From positions 806,001 through 870,000 of the forward strand of contig NZ_KE136482.1 in assembly GCF_000407185.1 (NCBI RefSeq): 64,000 nucleotides of DNA, read 5' to 3'. Position 1 is the stretch's first letter. Every line of letters starts with the position of its first letter. The notes beneath the pieces are model-generated. The model made no database searches and was not told the DNA's origin. It saw only the letters and a list, made by a program, of their open reading frames with translations. Of the stretch, positions 28,541-36,566 are shown in pieces. A program made the translations under genes and the position numbers. This stretch comes from Enterococcus malodoratus ATCC 43197. GTDB lineage: Bacteria; Bacillota; Bacilli; Lactobacillales; Enterococcaceae.

Positions 28541-30205
28541 ATGAATAACAGCACTTTGACAATTAAAGAATACACAGAAGTAGATTTAAAACAGTTGACG
28601 GATATTACGATCATTTATTGTCGACTTTCAGCGGAGGATGGTAATGAAGGCGAAAGTTATTCAATTGCCAATCAGAAGTTAATTTTATCAAAAGTTGCGG
28701 AAAAAGAAAATTTGAGCAACCCAATACTTATGGCGGATGATGGATTCTCTGGCTCTAACTTCAATCGCCCCGCTATGGTAAAAGCGCTAGAACTGGTTGA
28801 AGCTGGAAAAGTCAAAAATTTCATTGTGAAAGATTTAAGTCGACTCGGACGAGATTACTTGCGTGTCGGACAGCTTTTAGAATCTGTTTTTCCACAACAT
28901 GGTATTCGATTTATTTCACTCAATGAACAAGTCGATAGTTTGAAAATCTCAAGTCAAGACGCTTATATGTTGCCCCTTATGAATATCTTCAATGAATGGT
29001 ATAGTCGACAATGTAGTGAGAAAATTCGGATGTCTAAGCATACCAAGGCAAAAGCAGGCGAAAAAATTGGCTGGCAAGCACCATATGGCTACTTAAACAA
29101 TCCTGAAAATCGTAAAGAATGGTTGGTTGATAAGGAAGCCGCTAAAATCATTCAGCGTATTTTCCGAGAATTTGTTTCAGGTAAAACGCCTAGTAGTATC
29201 GCCCGTGGTTTAGCTAATGACAAAATTTTACTGCCATCATTCCATAAGAAGAAGTTAGGTTTGAAAAGCGCCATTTCTTTTTCGAACAATCCTTATCTTT
29301 GGAAAGCTGAAACAGTTCTCAATACGATTGATCGTGAAGAGTATACCGGAGCAACTGTTAATTTGCGTACTAGAAAACTTTCGCATAAGCAAGCTAGAAG
29401 TATCAACACACCTCGTGAAGAATGGCTAATCTTTCAAGATACACACGAACCGATTATTGACAAAGATACTTTTGAGACAGCTAGAAAAATGCGCCAGCAT
29501 AAGCGTGTTCCCCAGTATCATAAATTCAAAGATGTTAAGGGTCATGAGAATCTATTTGCGGGATTGGTCTTTTGTGAGAATGGACATAAGATGACATTTT
29601 GTCCGCAACAAAAGAACCATAGAAATTTAGATCATTACAAATGTGGCAAATATAAAGGTATCAAGGAAACTTGCAATCACGGACATTACATTCGAAAAAT
29701 CGTACTTGAGGAAATTGTTTTAAAAGAACTCCAGTTTCTAATTCATGCAATTGATTTGGACGAGAGCAAGCTTGCGAATCAATTACGGCAGAATTGTGAT
29801 ATTGTTGATAATAAAGAAAAATTGCAAAATAAAAACCGCTTGATTCAAGCGGAAGAGCGGTATGAGAAAATTGACCAAATTATCCAAAATTTGTACGAAG
29901 ATAAGCTCAGCGGAGAACTTACAAATGTGCGTTTTAGCAAACTTTCGAAAGATTATGAAACTGAACAAACCAAACTGACTCAACAAATTCAAGAATTACA
30001 ACAAATCGTTTCTAAACAAGATGATCAATCCGTTAATATTGAACGATTTTTGCGACAGGTTAGAAAATATACCGATATGACCGAACTTACGCCAGAAATT
30101 GTAAATACCTTGATTAATCGGATAATTATTCACACGCCAGTTGGTAGAGGTAAACAGCGCCAGATTAAGATAGAGATTCATTACAATTTTATTGGACAAA
30201 TCTAA
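28541..30205 (+). CDS. Large serine recombinase (TnpX/TndX-like integrase)
   Basis: A 554-aa enzyme. The catalytic serine is Ser30 in IIYCRLSAEDG, with the resolvase-fold motifs DGFSGSNFNRP and VKDLSRLGRDYLRVG. A recombinase domain follows (KTPSSIARGL), then a zinc ribbon (FCENGHKMTFC ... YKCGKYKGIKETC) and a C-terminal coiled coil (about 430-510). Such enzymes integrate and excise elements between attP and attB without host factors. The gene ends 64 bp from the right junction, in the usual place. The ATG follows TTAGGAGG. It looks complete, so the element may still be excisable. Confidence 0.92.
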   Translation: MNNSTLTIKEYTEVDLKQLTDITIIYCRLSAEDGNEGESYSIANQKLILSKVAEKENLSNPILMADDGFSGSNFNRPAMVKALELVEAGKVKNFIVKDLSRLGRDYLRVGQLLESVFPQHGIRFISLNEQVDSLKISSQDAYMLPLMNIFNEWYSRQCSEKIRMSKHTKAKAGEKIGWQAPYGYLNNPENRKEWLVDKEAAKIIQRIFREFVSGKTPSSIARGLANDKILLPSFHKKKLGLKSAISFSNNPYLWKAETVLNTIDREEYTGATVNLRTRKLSHKQARSINTPREEWLIFQDTHEPIIDKDTFETARKMRQHKRVPQYHKFKDVKGHENLFAGLVFCENGHKMTFCPQQKNHRNLDHYKCGKYKGIKETCNHGHYIRKIVLEEIVLKELQFLIHAIDLDESKLANQLRQNCDIVDNKEKLQNKNRLIQAEERYEKIDQIIQNLYEDKLSGELTNVRFSKLSKDYETEQTKLTQQIQELQQIVSKQDDQSVNIERFLRQVRKYTDMTELTPEIVNTLINRIIIHTPVGRGKQRQIKIEIHYNFIGQI

Positions 30206-30232
30206 ATCGAGCGAGAAATTTTCGCTCGATTT
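30204..30232 (+). terminator. Terminator of the serine recombinase gene
   Basis: AAATCGAGCGA pairs with TCGCTCGATTT (11-bp stem), starting at the recombinase stop codon and ending 14 bp before the attR arm. Confidence 0.75.
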
Positions 30233-30241
30233 AAAATAAAT

Positions 30242-30610
30242 ATGGGACTGCTCCGTGAGAACAGAAAATTATTATTTAGTTTTTGTATTAAACGATTTAA
30301 TTTAAAAACACCAGGTCGAGAAGTTGCTGTAGTTGAAGAAAATAAACAAGAAACCAAAGATATAAATAAGTTAATTCCACTTATTGTCGAAGCTGTAGGA
30401 GGTAAAGAAAATATTATCAGTGTTGACGCTTGTTTTACGCGTTTACGTATTAAATTAGTCGATAATAAAAAATTAATAGAAGATGATTACTTTACCAAAC
30501 AACTAGGTGCAAATGGAATCGTTCATGTTGGTGATGGAATTCAAATTATTTATGGAAATAAAGCAGCCGTTTATAAATCTGAAATGCGTGAATTTTTAGA
30601 ATTTGAATAA
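30242..30610 (+). pseudogene. PTS EIIB domain, 3' half of the split permease gene
   Basis: Host-derived coding sequence resumes at codon TTA 30272. FSFCIKRFNLKTPGRE is the EIIC-EIIB linker of glucose-superfamily permeases. The EIIB domain follows with its phosphorylated Cys64 in VDACFTRLRI. The first 9-10 codons of the present frame are element DNA, and the ATG at 30242 has no good ribosome site. If translated from a start inside the element, it could give a free EIIB domain; otherwise it is silent. Joined to 3126-4346 it would complete a permease of about 519 aa. The next RpiR gene is 25 bp downstream. Confidence 0.85.
30246..30275. other. attR, right junction of the element
   Basis: The element arm GACTG (30246-30250) and the core TTAT (30269-30272, or 30272-30275) are followed by permease sequence in frame. 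See attL for the mirrored arm. Confidence 0.65.
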
Positions 30611-30635
30611 TTAATAAAAAAAGGGGATGTGAGCA

Positions 30636-31430
30636 ATGTTTGCTGTTTATTCTAATTTAAAAACATGTGTTGAAAATTTAAATAAGTCAAGATCAATTGA
30701 CAGCTATATTGCTCACTACATTTTAGAAAATCACGATTTTATTCCTAATATGTCAATTAGTGAACTAAGCTTAGCTTGTAATACATCTCAATCATCAATT
30801 AGTCGTTTTTGTCGCCGTATAAACAATTCTAATTTTAAAGAGTTAAAACTAGAATTAATGGAATACACTTCTTATTTAAAAAAAGAAGTGCATGGAGAAT
30901 TTACTGAAGAATTTATGAGTTCCAATGATTACTTCTCTGTTTTATATCCATCAATAAACGAAACAAGAGAACTTTTAACTCCAAATATTTTAAACAAAGT
31001 CATTCAATGGTTAGATTCTTCTAAAAGTATTTACTTTTTTGGAAGTTCTTTTTCTAATAATGTCGCAAAAGATGCATGTGAAAAATTTACACGTATTAAC
31101 CAACTTTCATTTTCATTTTCGTCAGTAAAATCACAATTAAATGCAATTGAATTAATAACAGCAAATGATTTAATCGTATTTGTCACTTTTTCAGGTACAA
31201 CCAAACACATCAAACGTTTATATAGAAAATTGAAAAATAAAAATTGTCGAATAATTTGGATTACAGCTAATAAAGAACGAGGATTAAATAAACAAAATGA
31301 AATGATTCTACCAGTCAGTTCTTTAGCATTACATCAATATGAAACCTCTTTGATTGAAGGTATTAACTTAAGGATTGCTGTTGATTTAGTCTATTTATAC
31401 TATACTGATTATTTACGTCAACAACATTAA
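30636..31430 (+). CDS. RpiR-family regulator, last gene of the split PTS operon
   Basis: A 264-aa regulator: N-terminal helix-turn-helix (ISELSLACNTSQSSISRFCRRI, two parts, about residues 50-72) and SIS domain (LIVFVTFSGTTKHIKRLYRKL). AAAAGGGGATGTGAGC precedes the ATG. Before insertion of the element it would have been co-transcribed with the GH4 and PTS genes, giving autoregulation of the sugar operon. Now it is cut off from that promoter by 26 kb. It is distinct in sequence from the RpiR protein at 781-1524. Confidence 0.85.
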   Translation: MFAVYSNLKTCVENLNKSRSIDSYIAHYILENHDFIPNMSISELSLACNTSQSSISRFCRRINNSNFKELKLELMEYTSYLKKEVHGEFTEEFMSSNDYFSVLYPSINETRELLTPNILNKVIQWLDSSKSIYFFGSSFSNNVAKDACEKFTRINQLSFSFSSVKSQLNAIELITANDLIVFVTFSGTTKHIKRLYRKLKNKNCRIIWITANKERGLNKQNEMILPVSSLALHQYETSLIEGINLRIAVDLVYLYYTDYLRQQH

Positions 31431-31447
31431 TTTTTTTAAAATCGCCG

Positions 31448-32499
31448 ATTGTAAAATTAAGCTAGACAACTAAAAAAGCCATTTGTGCTACACTCAAAAT
31501 AGTTCTGACCAAAGAATTATAAGGAGTGAGTACAAATGACCTATACCCATCTTACAACGGATGAACTTGTAATGATAGAGTCTTATTTCAAAATAAATCA
31601 ATCTGTTGCGAAAACTGCGCATTGCTTGAATCGTTCAAGACAAACGATCCATAAAGTATACCTATTCTTCAAGCAAGGAAAATCAGCCTTAGAATACTAT
31701 CAACAGTATAAGAAAAACAAATCAAACTGTGGTAGACGCCCGCTTGTTTTACCCGAGGAACAATCAGAATATATTCAAAGAAAGGTTGTTCAAGGATGGA
31801 CACCCGATGTGATTGTTGGTCGTGCAGCGTTTCCTATTCGTTGTTCTGCTCGTACCATTTATCGTATGTTCAAAAAGGGGCTATTTAATCCTTCTGACTT
31901 ACCGATGAAAGGCAAGCGTAAACCGAATGGACATCAAGAAAGGCGTGGAAAACAAGCTTTCCGCCGCTCTATTCATGAACGTGAAAAAGATTATAGCCAA
32001 TTCTCAAATGAGTTTGGTCACCTTGAAGGTGACACTATCGTAGGTCTGAAACATAAAAGTGCTGTAATTACCTTAGTTGAACGATTATCAAAAGTTATCA
32101 TCACATTGAAACCGTGTGGTAGACAAGCGATTGATATTGAAAAAAAATTAAATCATTGGTTTGAATCTGTACCGAAAAATCTATTCAAATCCATCACTTT
32201 TGATTGTGGAAAGGAATTTTCAAATTGGAAACAAATCAGTAATGCCAATGATATTGCCATTTATTTCGCTGATCCAGGAACGCCGTCTCAAAGAGGCCTA
32301 AACGAGAATTCTAACGGATTGTTACGTAGAGATGGTTTATTGAAATCTATGGATTTCAATTCAGTAGATGAATCTTTTATTCAATCTGTCACATCTAAAC
32401 GAAATAATATTCCTAGAAAATCACTGGATTATCGAACACCTTTGGAAGTATTTTTGAGTTACGTAAGTATTGATGATTTGTCTAACTTAATTTGACAAT
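31448..32499 (+). mobile_element. IS30-family insertion sequence (IS6770-like)
   Basis: The ends are imperfect inverted repeats: ATTGTAAAATTAAGCTAGAC... on the left (31448-31469) and its partner ending TTGACAAT (32478-32499), with 2-3 mismatches over 22 bp. One transposase fills the 1052 bp. The flanks (GCCG / TAAG) show no matching 2-3-bp duplication, which suggests a rearrangement after insertion. It marks the boundary between the sugar locus and the metal island. Confidence 0.75.
31536..32495 (+). CDS. IS30-family transposase
   Basis: A 319-aa transposase, full length for this subgroup. The N-terminal helix-turn-helix shows IESYFKINQSVAKTAHCLNR. The catalytic DDE core is visible in HLEGDTIVGL, TFDCGKEFSNW and GLNENSNGLLRR. 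It is intact and preceded by AAGGAGTG. The overall sequence resembles the enterococcal IS6770 transposase as I recall it. The 180 bp after the IS hold only a terminator. Confidence 0.88.
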   Translation: MTYTHLTTDELVMIESYFKINQSVAKTAHCLNRSRQTIHKVYLFFKQGKSALEYYQQYKKNKSNCGRRPLVLPEEQSEYIQRKVVQGWTPDVIVGRAAFPIRCSARTIYRMFKKGLFNPSDLPMKGKRKPNGHQERRGKQAFRRSIHEREKDYSQFSNEFGHLEGDTIVGLKHKSAVITLVERLSKVIITLKPCGRQAIDIEKKLNHWFESVPKNLFKSITFDCGKEFSNWKQISNANDIAIYFADPGTPSQRGLNENSNGLLRRDGLLKSMDFNSVDESFIQSVTSKRNNIPRKSLDYRTPLEVFLSYVSIDDLSNLI

Positions 32500-32587
32500 T
32501 AAGATTATTAAATTTTTTAATCATTTACACGAAAATTAATTTTATAAAGAACATACTCTATACTCTTATTTTTTTTTCAAGAACTCA

Positions 32588-32632
32588 AAAAAGCGGAAAA
32601 TCCCAGATTTAAAAATCTGAGTTTCCGCTTTT
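32588..32632 (-). terminator. Terminator of the P-type ATPase gene
   Basis: AAAAAGCGGAAA / TTTCCGCTTTT with an inner CAGATTT/AAATCTG stem forms a long hairpin followed by T residues on the minus strand, 46 bp past the ATPase stop. Confidence 0.8.
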
Positions 32633-32678
32633 GTCATTTCAAGGATGGACTATTGTCTCAGCCTCTTCTAATTTATTC

Positions 32679-34583
32679 TTAAGATATTTTTACTTTCTCT
32701 GCAGGTGCTGATACTTCTTTTTGTTCTTTTCGACCTTTCAACTTATACTTCATTAATCTCATGCCATTGAAAATTACCACCAAGATACTACCTTCATGAA
32801 CCAACATTCCGATAGACATATTCATCCATTCGCTGAAGAAGACGCTGGTCAACAAGACCAACACTACTCCAATTGAAATCACGATATTTTGTTTCATATT
32901 ATTTGCGGTGGCTTTTACTAATCCTAATGCGTGAGGCAAGTTGCTGAAGTTCGAGTTCATTAAAACGACATCGGATGTTTCAATCGCTACGTCCGTTCCG
33001 CTTCCCATTGCGATTCCAATGTCTGCTAAAGCTAAGGACGGACTATCGTTAACGCCATCTCCAACAAAGGCTACAATTTGACCACGTTGTTGAAGTTTTC
33101 CGATATAAGCCGATTTGTCTTCCGGCAACATGTGGCCGTGAGCTTCGGTCAAACCAAGTTCGCCGGCGACCACATCAACAGTTCCTTGGTTATCTCCTGA
33201 AAGAACGACTAGATTTTTCACGCCCAAGTCTTTTAATTCCTGCAAATTAGCTTTCACACCCGGACGGACTTGATCGCGAATGCCCATCAGTACTTTTAAT
33301 TCACCGTCGACCGCTGTCAAAACGAGAGAGTTCCCTTGTTGTTCAAACCGTTTGACATCTTTTTGCACTTTTTTGCTGAGAGTGACATTTTCTTTTTCCA
33401 TCAAGGCCACATTCCCAACAGCCACTCTATGTCCAGCTACACTTGAAACGATTCCGCCGCCTTTCACGACTTCAGTTCCTTCAACAGGATAAAAGTTTGT
33501 TTCTCCAATTTGATTTAAGACCGCTTTTGCTAATGGATGATCTGATTCCCGTTCCACACTGGCCAGATAGCCAAGCGTTTCAGCAGGATCTTTTTCATAC
33601 AGTTCAGTCGCTGCAACGGTTGGGTTTCCGACAGTTAAAGTACCTGTCTTATCAAATACAATTGTATCCACATTGCTGAAGTCTTGAATGACTTCACTCC
33701 CTTTTAAAAGAACACCGTTACGAGCACCATTCCCAATACCGGCAACGTTTGAGACAGGCACTCCGATAACTAATGCGCCTGGGCAACCTAGAACCAAGAT
33801 GGTGATTGCTAACTCAATATTTTGACTGAACGCCCATACAACAATTGCCAGAACCAAGACAGCTGGTGTGTAGTATTTAGAAAAGCGATCAATGAACCGT
33901 TCCGCTTCGGATTTAGAATCTTGTGCTTCTTCCACGAGTTCAATAATTTTTCCAAATGTGGTGTCCTCACCAACTCGGTCAGCTCTGATTTGAATCGTTC
34001 CGTTTTCTAAAATGGTTCCTGCAAAAACTTCTGCATCAGCTAGCTTGTTGACCGGAACAGCTTCACCTGTAATGCTAGCTTCATTGATATGCCCTTCACC
34101 CGTAAGGACTGTACCATCTACTGGAACTTTCGCACCCGTTTTAACGAGCAAGATATCCCCTTCATCTACATCATCCACTTCTACTTCTTCAAATTCGCCA
34201 TTATCCATTTGTTTCAAGGCGCTTTCGGGTGCCATTTCAGTCAATTCTTTGATAGCAGATCGCGTTTGGTTCAATGTTCGTTGTTCCAAGTAGTGTCCGA
34301 ATAAGAATAAGAACGTGACAATAGCCGATTCTTCATAATTTTGAATAAAAAGCGCACCAATCGCTGCAATACTGACTAAGACATCAATACTGATGACTTT
34401 GACTTTCATTGCTTGAAACGCTTGAATGGCAATTGGCGTAATCCCAAAGACAGAGGCGATGATCAAAGACCACTCTGAAAGTCCTACGTTTTCTAAAACA
34501 AAGTGACTGAAGAAAACGAGTGCGATTAACAATCCACTGATGACGGTGATAACATTTTTCTTGCTTAATATATATTGTTGCAT
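32679..34583 (-). CDS. P1B-type heavy-metal ATPase with CPG motif
   Basis: A 634-aa metal-exporting P-type ATPase of the inner membrane. The start is ATG 34583 after GGAGGG. Features include the actuator TGEAVP (172-177), the membrane motif CPGALVIGVP (267-276), the phosphorylation loop DKTGT (311-315), the HP pair at 349-350 and GDGVNDSP near the end. Metal-binding P1B pumps usually carry CPC, CPH or SPC; here the second cysteine is Gly269. There is no N-terminal HMA domain, but a separate HMA protein is encoded upstream. Overall similarity is closest to Zn/Cd/Co-type pumps, so the cargo metal is uncertain. It is preceded by an FNR-like box and -10. Confidence 0.85.
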   Translation of the reverse strand: MQQYILSKKNVITVISGLLIALVFFSHFVLENVGLSEWSLIIASVFGITPIAIQAFQAMKVKVISIDVLVSIAAIGALFIQNYEESAIVTFLFLFGHYLEQRTLNQTRSAIKELTEMAPESALKQMDNGEFEEVEVDDVDEGDILLVKTGAKVPVDGTVLTGEGHINEASITGEAVPVNKLADAEVFAGTILENGTIQIRADRVGEDTTFGKIIELVEEAQDSKSEAERFIDRFSKYYTPAVLVLAIVVWAFSQNIELAITILVLGCPGALVIGVPVSNVAGIGNGARNGVLLKGSEVIQDFSNVDTIVFDKTGTLTVGNPTVAATELYEKDPAETLGYLASVERESDHPLAKAVLNQIGETNFYPVEGTEVVKGGGIVSSVAGHRVAVGNVALMEKENVTLSKKVQKDVKRFEQQGNSLVLTAVDGELKVLMGIRDQVRPGVKANLQELKDLGVKNLVVLSGDNQGTVDVVAGELGLTEAHGHMLPEDKSAYIGKLQQRGQIVAFVGDGVNDSPSLALADIGIAMGSGTDVAIETSDVVLMNSNFSNLPHALGLVKATANNMKQNIVISIGVVLVLLTSVFFSEWMNMSIGMLVHEGSILVVIFNGMRLMKYKLKGRKEQKEVSAPAEKVKIS

Positions 34584-34626
34584 GCTTTTTCCCTCCAAAT
34601 TTAATTTCTCTTTTATTGATAAACAC

Positions 34627-34668
34627 AGTATAAGATAATTGCCTAAGTAATTAATTGACGGCTATCAA
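34627..34668 (-). promoter_or_regulatory. FNR-like box and -10 of the ATPase promoter
   Basis: TTGATAGCCGTCAA (minus strand, 34655-34668), a 22-bp spacer, then -10 TATACT (34627-34632). This is the same geometry as the four other promoters of the island. Confidence 0.78.
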
Positions 34669-34727
34669 GTTTAGAAAGTTCTCTTTTATCGTTTCTAAGC
34701 ACCTCGAATCGGATTGCAACAAAAAAA

Positions 34728-34763
34728 GCAATCCCGGAAAAATAGCTTTTCTTCCAGAATTGC
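34728..34763 (-). terminator. Terminator of the HMA-protein gene
   Basis: GCAATCCCGGAA pairs with TTCCAGAATTGC (two mismatches), with a T-run (seven T) following on the minus strand, just before the next promoter. Confidence 0.75.
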
Positions 34764-34780
34764 CTAGTTCATTTAATCTG

Positions 34781-35014
34781 TTAAGCGGCCTTGACTTTTG
34801 CTTTAAGGACCGGATAGCCTACGTTTTCGATAGCTTTTTGAATCTCTTCAATCGAAGTGACAGCTGGATCAAAATTGGTTTTGACTTTGCTGGAGTTGAA
34901 TAATACTTTAATGCTGTCTTTATCAATACCGTTAACTGATTTCAAGGCACCTTCAATTTTTTGCATACAACTTGGACAAGACAACGTTTCTAATTGCAAT
35001 ATAGCTTTTTCCAT
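34781..35014 (-). CDS. Heavy-metal-associated (HMA) metallochaperone, CopZ-like
   Basis: A 77-aa ferredoxin-like HMA domain with the metal-binding pair Cys13 and Cys16 (LETLSCPSCMQKIEGAL). Such proteins carry Cu(I) or Zn(II) to partner ATPases. The ATPase just downstream lacks its own HMA domain, so this protein may supply it in trans. The ATG follows AAAGGAGATAG. It has its own FNR-like box and terminator and is therefore expressed separately from the pump, but under the same control. Confidence 0.85.
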   Translation of the reverse strand: MEKAILQLETLSCPSCMQKIEGALKSVNGIDKDSIKVLFNSSKVKTNFDPAVTSIEEIQKAIENVGYPVLKAKVKAA

Positions 35015-35091
35015 AATTCCTATCTCCTTTATGTGTTTTTATTTTATCGGCAGCAGATTAATGAACACTGCCTTTTCCTCTTTACAACTGT

Positions 35092-35133
35092 AGTATAGCT
35101 CACTTTTAGCAAACGAAAATTGACGCATATCAA
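35092..35133 (-). promoter_or_regulatory. FNR-like box and -10 of the HMA-protein promoter
   Basis: TTGATATGCGTCAA (minus strand, 35120-35133), a 22-bp spacer, then -10 TATACT (35092-35097). Confidence 0.78.
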
Positions 35134-35160
35134 GTTTTGCACTTCTTTTTATCTTTTTGC

Positions 35161-36015
35161 TCAATTCACCATCTTAATAGTCTTTTTCTGCCCCCTATTG
35201 CCATCAGAATAATAAGAAATTGGTGGATAGTCTTGTCTGCGTATAAACCATACTACAATCGCGCCAATAAACAGGGCCAGAGACAAGGCTTGCGAAACGC
35301 GGATCCACTCGCCAATCCATAAACTGTCCGTTCGCATACCTTCAATGAAGAACCGACCCACTGAGTACCACAAAACGTAACTCAAAGCGACTTCTCCTTG
35401 ACGCAAAAGCTGTTTTCGGTTCCGTATAGTGACGATGAGGACAAAGCCCAACAAACTCCACAATGACTCGTATAAAAAAGTCGGATGGTAGTAGGTACCA
35501 TTGATATTCATTTGTTCAATGATAAATTCAGGTAAATAAAGATTTTCCAAGAATTGACGAGTAACCGGTCCACCATGAGCTTCCTGATTCATAAAATTGC
35601 CCCAACGACCAATGGACTGGGCTAACAATACATTGGGCGCTAAAATATCAAGAACGAGTGCCAAAGAAGTACCTTTTTTCTTTGCATACCAATATAGCGT
35701 ACCCCCTCCTGCAATCAATCCCCCATAAATCGCAATGCCGCCATTCCAAATCGCAAGGATTTGTCCTGGATTTTGCAGATAATAACCAAGTTCAAATAAC
35801 ACATAATAAAGCCGAGCGCCGAGGAGTCCAATCGGAATTGCCCATAAGGCCATATCGATAATGGTATCCTCTTCCAGTCCTTTTTTCTTTGCTTCCTTGG
35901 TGCTCAACTGGAGAGCCGCTAATATGCCCGCTGCAATAATGACTCCATACCAATGAATCACAACAGAACCAATCTCCACCGCATGGGGATTCAAAACGCC
36001 TAATACGAATTCCAT
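35161..36015 (-). CDS. lgt: Prolipoprotein diacylglyceryl transferase
   Basis: A 284-aa polytopic membrane enzyme that moves diacylglycerol from phosphatidylglycerol to the lipobox cysteine of prolipoproteins. The Lgt signature is visible as SIGRWGNFMNQEAHGG, together with NGGIAIYGGLIAGG and YHPTFLYES. Because lgt is normally a single housekeeping gene, a copy inside a plasmid-like metal island is probably a second one. It overlaps the upstream small gene by 16 bp and shares its FNR-controlled promoter. A role in lipoprotein maturation under metal or redox stress is inferred from this linkage. Confidence 0.9.
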   Translation of the reverse strand: MEFVLGVLNPHAVEIGSVVIHWYGVIIAAGILAALQLSTKEAKKKGLEEDTIIDMALWAIPIGLLGARLYYVLFELGYYLQNPGQILAIWNGGIAIYGGLIAGGGTLYWYAKKKGTSLALVLDILAPNVLLAQSIGRWGNFMNQEAHGGPVTRQFLENLYLPEFIIEQMNINGTYYHPTFLYESLWSLLGFVLIVTIRNRKQLLRQGEVALSYVLWYSVGRFFIEGMRTDSLWIGEWIRVSQALSLALFIGAIVVWFIRRQDYPPISYYSDGNRGQKKTIKMVN

Positions 36016-36344
36016 TCTATTTGCTCCATTTCTTCAATTTTTCGCGTCATTCTAGTCATGGTGATGCTGAACAAGATTCCGGCTAAGCTCCATGGAAACC
36101 AAACAGTGAATACACTTTTATCTCCCTGGTCACTCGCTTCGTAATACGCCACTTTTCCGTGTCCGATTACGCCGGCTCCTTTTACAACTTCCTCTTCTTT
36201 TTCCATAGCTAACCTATCTGCCTCAACAACGTTAGACGTTTTTGCTTCGCCGCCAATCGTGTTCTTGGTGAAAGGGACGACAAAGAATGCACCCGCTGCT
36301 GACAACGTGATGGCAACTATCACCCAAAAATAATGCACATTCAC
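36000..36344 (-). CDS. Small two-helix membrane protein upstream of lgt
   Basis: A 114-aa protein with an N-terminal membrane helix (FWVIVAITLSAAGAFFVVPF) and a second near residue 85-100 (FPWSLAGILFSITM). The 60-residue loop between them is probably extracytoplasmic. A charged tail follows (RKIEEMEQIEW). No lipobox cysteine is visible. It is first in the operon with lgt, overlaps it by 16 bp and follows an FNR-like promoter. Family not recognised. Confidence 0.7.
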   Translation of the reverse strand: MNVHYFWVIVAITLSAAGAFFVVPFTKNTIGGEAKTSNVVEADRLAMEKEEEVVKGAGVIGHGKVAYYEASDQGDKSVFTVWFPWSLAGILFSITMTRMTRKIEEMEQIEWNSY

Positions 36345-36378
36345 CCCTACTTATTTTTACGTTTTGTTCGACAACCCT

Positions 36379-36420
36379 ATCTTAAAGAAAAATAAAACAA
36401 AAAAACTTGAGGGTTATCAT
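36379..36420 (-). promoter_or_regulatory. FNR-like box and -10 of the small-protein/lgt promoter
   Basis: ATGATAACCCTCAA (minus strand, 36407-36420), with one mismatch in the first half-site, a 22-bp spacer, then -10 TAAGAT (36379-36384). Further downstream the region 36455-36538 repeats GTTCTGTC three times, twice as an inverted pair (36505-36512 with 36531-36538). Confidence 0.68.
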
Positions 36421-36566
36421 GTTTGTGCTTTTATTTTTCCAATGAATGAAGGTCGTTCTGTCTTAAAAAAGCCAAAAACGGACAGATGGAAGCAAAAGCA
36501 CTGAGTTCTGTCCCGTTGTTAATGAAGAGCGACAGAACACCAACGTGTAGAAAAAAGTGTGTCCGA

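Larger units (their letters stand above)
4344..30272. mobile_element. 25.9-kb serine-recombinase integrative element carrying a defence island
   Basis: The boundaries come from the split permease gene. The left host sequence ends in codons TAC TAT TTA (4338-4346) and the right host sequence resumes TTA TTT AGT (30272-30280); joining them restores a continuous EIICB frame. A TTAT core is shared at 4344 and 30269/30272. The large serine recombinase ends 64 bp from the right junction. Transfer-type genes (23.5-28.3 kb) lie beside it, and the rest is restriction and defence genes. The layout resembles Tn4451/TnpX-type elements and integrative mobilizable elements. No tRNA is used as target. The exact crossover dinucleotide cannot be fixed by eye. 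Confidence 0.85.

Noticed and set aside
4355-30252. TGCTC shared near both element ends as the recombination core
   Set aside because: Placing the crossover there leaves foreign codons in the permease and does not restore the LFSFCIKRFNLKTPGRE linker; the TTAT position does.
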